Positions 60,880-64,000 of a stretch of DNA of 64,000 nucleotides are shown here, piece after piece. Source of the DNA: Clavelina lepadiformis (Eukaryota > Chordata > Ascidiacea > Aplousobranchia > Clavelinidae); assembly GCF_947623445.1 (NCBI RefSeq), contig NC_135248.1:5394977-5458976 (forward strand). Direction: 5' to 3'. Position 1 is the stretch's first letter. Each line of letters begins with the position of its first letter. The notes under the pieces were generated by a model. That model did not search any database. It had not been told where the DNA came from and was given only the letters and a program-made list of their open reading frames with translations. Position numbers and translations under genes: made by a program.

Positions 60880-61322
60880 AACACCAAAAAATGCCATAAA
60901 ATCTTTGTTTGTTTTATTATAGGCCTACAGTAAATTTACTAAAAGACTGATTATTCGAAAAATCCTCCATGGGACTCTCTGAAATTTCGCATGTGAATTT
61001 AGTATGCTTTGAACTACGATTCCATAAAATGTCATCAAAAAACCATGATTCAAACTTTTTTACGGATGCGCAAAATAAACAGTGGAATTTTTGGTCTAAA
61101 AACCTAATTTTAGCTACTTTCATACTAATTTTTAGTATAGTTCTGCACGCTACCTGGGACATTGAAGCACGCCAACTGCTAGGGTAATTCCCTGGCTAGA
61201 AACACCACAACAACCATCCTGCATTCTGATTGGTCTAAACATGTTTTTTAAAGTCCTACATAGGACGTCCAACAAATTCATAAAGATCTTAGTTTTAGGT
61301 GTTTGACGCCTTCTTAACTGAT
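60880..61322 (-). repeat. Dispersed repeat family R1, copy B
   Basis: Inverse copy of 6282-6660: shared AAAAATGCCATAAAATCTTT, ATCCTCCATGGGACTCTC, GGGACATTGAAGCACGCCAA and AAGATCTTAGTTTTAGGTGT. About 60 bases longer in the middle and near the TTGGTCTAAACATG segment. Confidence 0.8.
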
Positions 61323-61598
61323 TGTGCACCATCAATAATTAATTATCAACCATTGCCTGAATACATTAAAAGTCGTCAGTGTCTTAATAGCCTATATATA
61401 GTACCGCAAGTGTTAGAGAAACTTTTTAAGTTGACCTGCAAGCGAAGTGTTCCTGTATGACCGTATACAGTTGAATTGGAAACATAGACTTTGGCATGGT
61501 GTTGCAAATTGCAATACATCAAACTTGACAAAAATATTACGTCAAAGGCCTAGAAATTCCAGACTTCCGAAATCATACCGTATGGCTTTAATATAACT

Positions 61599-61674
61599 GC
61601 AAACGCAAACACGCAAACACGCAAACACGCAAACACGCAAACACGCAAACACGCAAACACGCAAACACGCAAAC
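61599..61674 (+). repeat. (GCAAACAC)n minisatellite
   Basis: About nine uninterrupted 8-base units, preceded by one shortened GCAAAC unit. Almost no divergence between units, so recently expanded and probably length-variable. Confidence 0.95.
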
Positions 61675-64000
61675 ATTGTTATAACGTGGACGTTAAGCAA
61701 TAATGGCCTTATATGGTTCCCACCCCATACACCAAATCTCGGACTGGTTATTTATAGGAGACAATAACCTAAAAACCTTAAAATAATTCAGAGGGATTTG
61801 CAAGCGCTTAATTAATGCACATCACGCGGCGTGATGTAGATTCAGACACGACGCCAAACTACTGATAACCTTATTTGAATTAAATTACATGTTAAAAGCT
61901 GGAAAAATATATGACGTAATGCTTTACGAAGAGGTGCTGTGGCAAAGGTTATAGTAGGGTATGTTTTTCATTTCCATTTCTTTTTATTCTCGAGTAAACC
62001 TATGTTGTTAAATTGGAAGGGAAATTTATGATACCACCCATGGAATTTTGAAAACAGTTGTTATCGATGTAAGAATGGTAAACACCGATAAAGGAAACGG
62101 AAATCGATTATCCGGCGGAGCAAACACTAGAAAACTTTTTATAACGTCAGCAGCAAACACTGGCATACAAAAGCGCATAAGTCACAAAAGCACCAGATGC
62201 CTTTACATTTGCATATAACCTACCAATGCTTTAATATAAGTAAACAAAGATTGCTGACAATTTTTGACAAATTCGTACAAATTTTTAAATAGCATATAAA
62301 CAATCATGCAGTGAATTAATAGGTCTATTAAAGAATTTTTGTGCTAACATGGTGCTCATATGTGGTGTAAATTTGCAGAAGTTTTGACCTTTTGCGAAAC
62401 TAAGCTGAGCCCACACAAAGATTTCTTGCCAAGTAGGTTCTCTATCTGTTTCACTTAGCAAGCTCGCTTGCTCGGTCAAGTTCAAAAATTATGTGTAGTT
62501 CACTCACGGAAAGTTTCTGCCAGGGTCCTATAGCCCCAGTAATTGACCAATGAATGTTCTTTGAGTTTGTTCTTTCACCAGGTAATGTCGTTGGTTGATT
62601 CTTACTAGACATCTTAATCGCATTAAAATAATTTATTAAGGATTTCTGCAAAGCCGAAGTATAACCAACTTGACTGCGGTTTGTTCATCGTACCTACGCC
62701 AAACTCACACATCTACTACATTAACTATAATAACGGACTTAGCTGCATGGTATAATAATTAACAACAGATAAAATTTGCGGTATTCTAACAATAGCACCA
62801 TTTTTCACAATATACTTCAGGCTCTACTCCCCATATCACTTGGCTGAGAATACGTCATACAGTTGAAACTTTGGTCATGACATTGCGTGTAAGAATGTGG
62901 GGAGTTTGCAAAACAACATAAAAGCGTGGTGTTGTATATCGTGATAAAATTATAAAGAAATGACAAAAATTTGAAGATCAAAAACACTTTTTGCACAACC
63001 CAAAACCTGTAAAATGGGCCCAGCCAAAGAAATATCCCATAAAAAGAAAATAAATATTATAAATTCTCCCTCCGAAATGTCCTAAAACAGAATATTAATT
63101 TATTAAAATTATTCACAAAATTGTAGCGGCTACTTGTGCGGTTCAGTATATCACTGGATCTACACTGTTAACCATGACAAAGCTGTAATCGCCAATCTGT
63201 ACAATCCATGTCATCCAAAACCAAAATCTGTCTTTTAACAGGCGTTAGAAAACTGGGACTATTTTTGGCAACTTAGCGATAAACAGAATGACATTACAAC
63301 CAAAATCTTAATGGCGCACGTCCCCACTGATTAATGACGTGGTGAGCTTTGAAGTTACCGGCTTTAGTCCGTCCCATCTTTTTGGACGGTTAATTTTCAG
63401 CAAGCCTTGCGCACAAAGAAAGTTTAGAAGCAAATAGAAGGACAAATATCACAGAATTTGACAAGTCGAACCCTTCGTGATGTGACGTTTTGTGATAGAC
63501 ATCAAGGAAAATTACTTTACCGTGTTCTTGTCCGTGCTTGGTATAACCGAGAAACGACAATAAAAAATAAACAGGTTTAGTTTATAAATTATGCTTTTTT
63601 AAATATAGGCTACTCCTATCTACTTCGAGTTGAAGTCCAGAGTAATCAAGTGTTTTTCGTTTTACATGACGACAAGTTTAATAAGTTTTTCCCAACAAAT
63701 TCGATTTGGCTACCATTGTTTGGTGATTTCCTAAACTATTTTCTTCTTCAAACATGTTTACGTAATCGCTACGTCATAAGAACGATTATACGTATTGTGA
63801 CCTGTACTTGACATGCCCCATGTAAACGCAATTCTACGAAATAAAACATCAGTTTAACAGTTACACGGTCACGAAGCTAAAAACGTAAAGTCTAGACACG
63901 AAAGGTTGCACATGGCCATACGTAAAACGGCATAGAGGAGACGTTTGCATGTCCCTAAGCAAGTTACACGTCACTTTCTCCTAAAACGTGAGCAAGCCTT
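61675..64000. other. Noncoding stretch with one weak coding candidate
   Basis: No recognised family. On the minus strand 62612-62508 reads MSSKNQPTTLPGERTNSK then NIHWSITGAIGPWQKLS with a GTGAGT donor. A second open segment QASLLSETDREPTWQEIFVW would follow after an intron of under 50 bases and run to a stop near 62285. Could be a small gene or chance. Confidence 0.3.

Noticed and set aside
1-64000. Retrovirus-like, LTR, Polinton or CRISPR elements
   Set aside because: No protease/integrase/capsid-type motifs, long terminal direct repeats or regularly spaced repeats were recognised.

Overview
The window is eukaryotic genomic DNA: AT-rich, with intron-containing genes, canonical GT..AG junctions, long gene-poor stretches and many small DNA transposons and tRNA-derived SINEs. 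The gene set (a CSTF2 with vertebrate-like domain order, a CFDP1/BCNT gene, an NR2E nuclear receptor and a BAAT/ACOT pair) points to an animal, most likely an invertebrate deuterostome such as a tunicate. The species is an inference I cannot prove from sequence alone.

Layout. 0.4-6.1 kb: two tandem plus-strand genes of the bile acid-CoA:amino acid N-acyltransferase / acyl-CoA thioesterase family. They share the same five-exon plan, both have a cysteine nucleophile and both end in a peroxisomal targeting tripeptide. 6.2-15 kb: repeats, an unrecognised three-exon minus-strand coding region (10.6-11.5 kb) and a tRNA-like SINE head. 15.1-24.4 kb: a complete CSTF2 gene (10 exons) whose second intron carries a truncated piggyBac element and two small DNA-transposon relics; intron 3 carries further palindromic elements. 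25.0-27.7 kb: a convergent minus-strand NR2E (tailless/TLX-like) nuclear receptor. 27.7-39.7 kb: no coding gene recognised; it holds several TIR elements and may contain regulatory DNA for the receptor. 39.7-42.5 kb: a complete 8-exon CFDP1 (BCNT/SWC5) gene.

43.9-60.3 kb is a transposon-dense zone: a CACTA-ended element carrying a broken copy of a widespread uncharacterised protein, a LINE fragment, a hAT-like element with an 8-bp target duplication and another element nested inside it, two tRNA-derived SINE families, a DUF4806-like decayed coding region, a TA-flanked pogo element with a partial DDE transposase, and a nearly intact hAT transposase (one internal stop) whose 3' end is interrupted by a second hAT MITE with a perfect 8-bp duplication. 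60.3-64 kb has a second copy of a dispersed repeat, an 8-bp microsatellite and one weak coding candidate.

The host genes are unrelated in function: peroxisomal acyl-CoA metabolism, pre-mRNA 3'-end processing, developmental transcription and chromatin remodelling. No operon-like arrangement is visible. No retrovirus-like or other capsid-bearing element was recognised.
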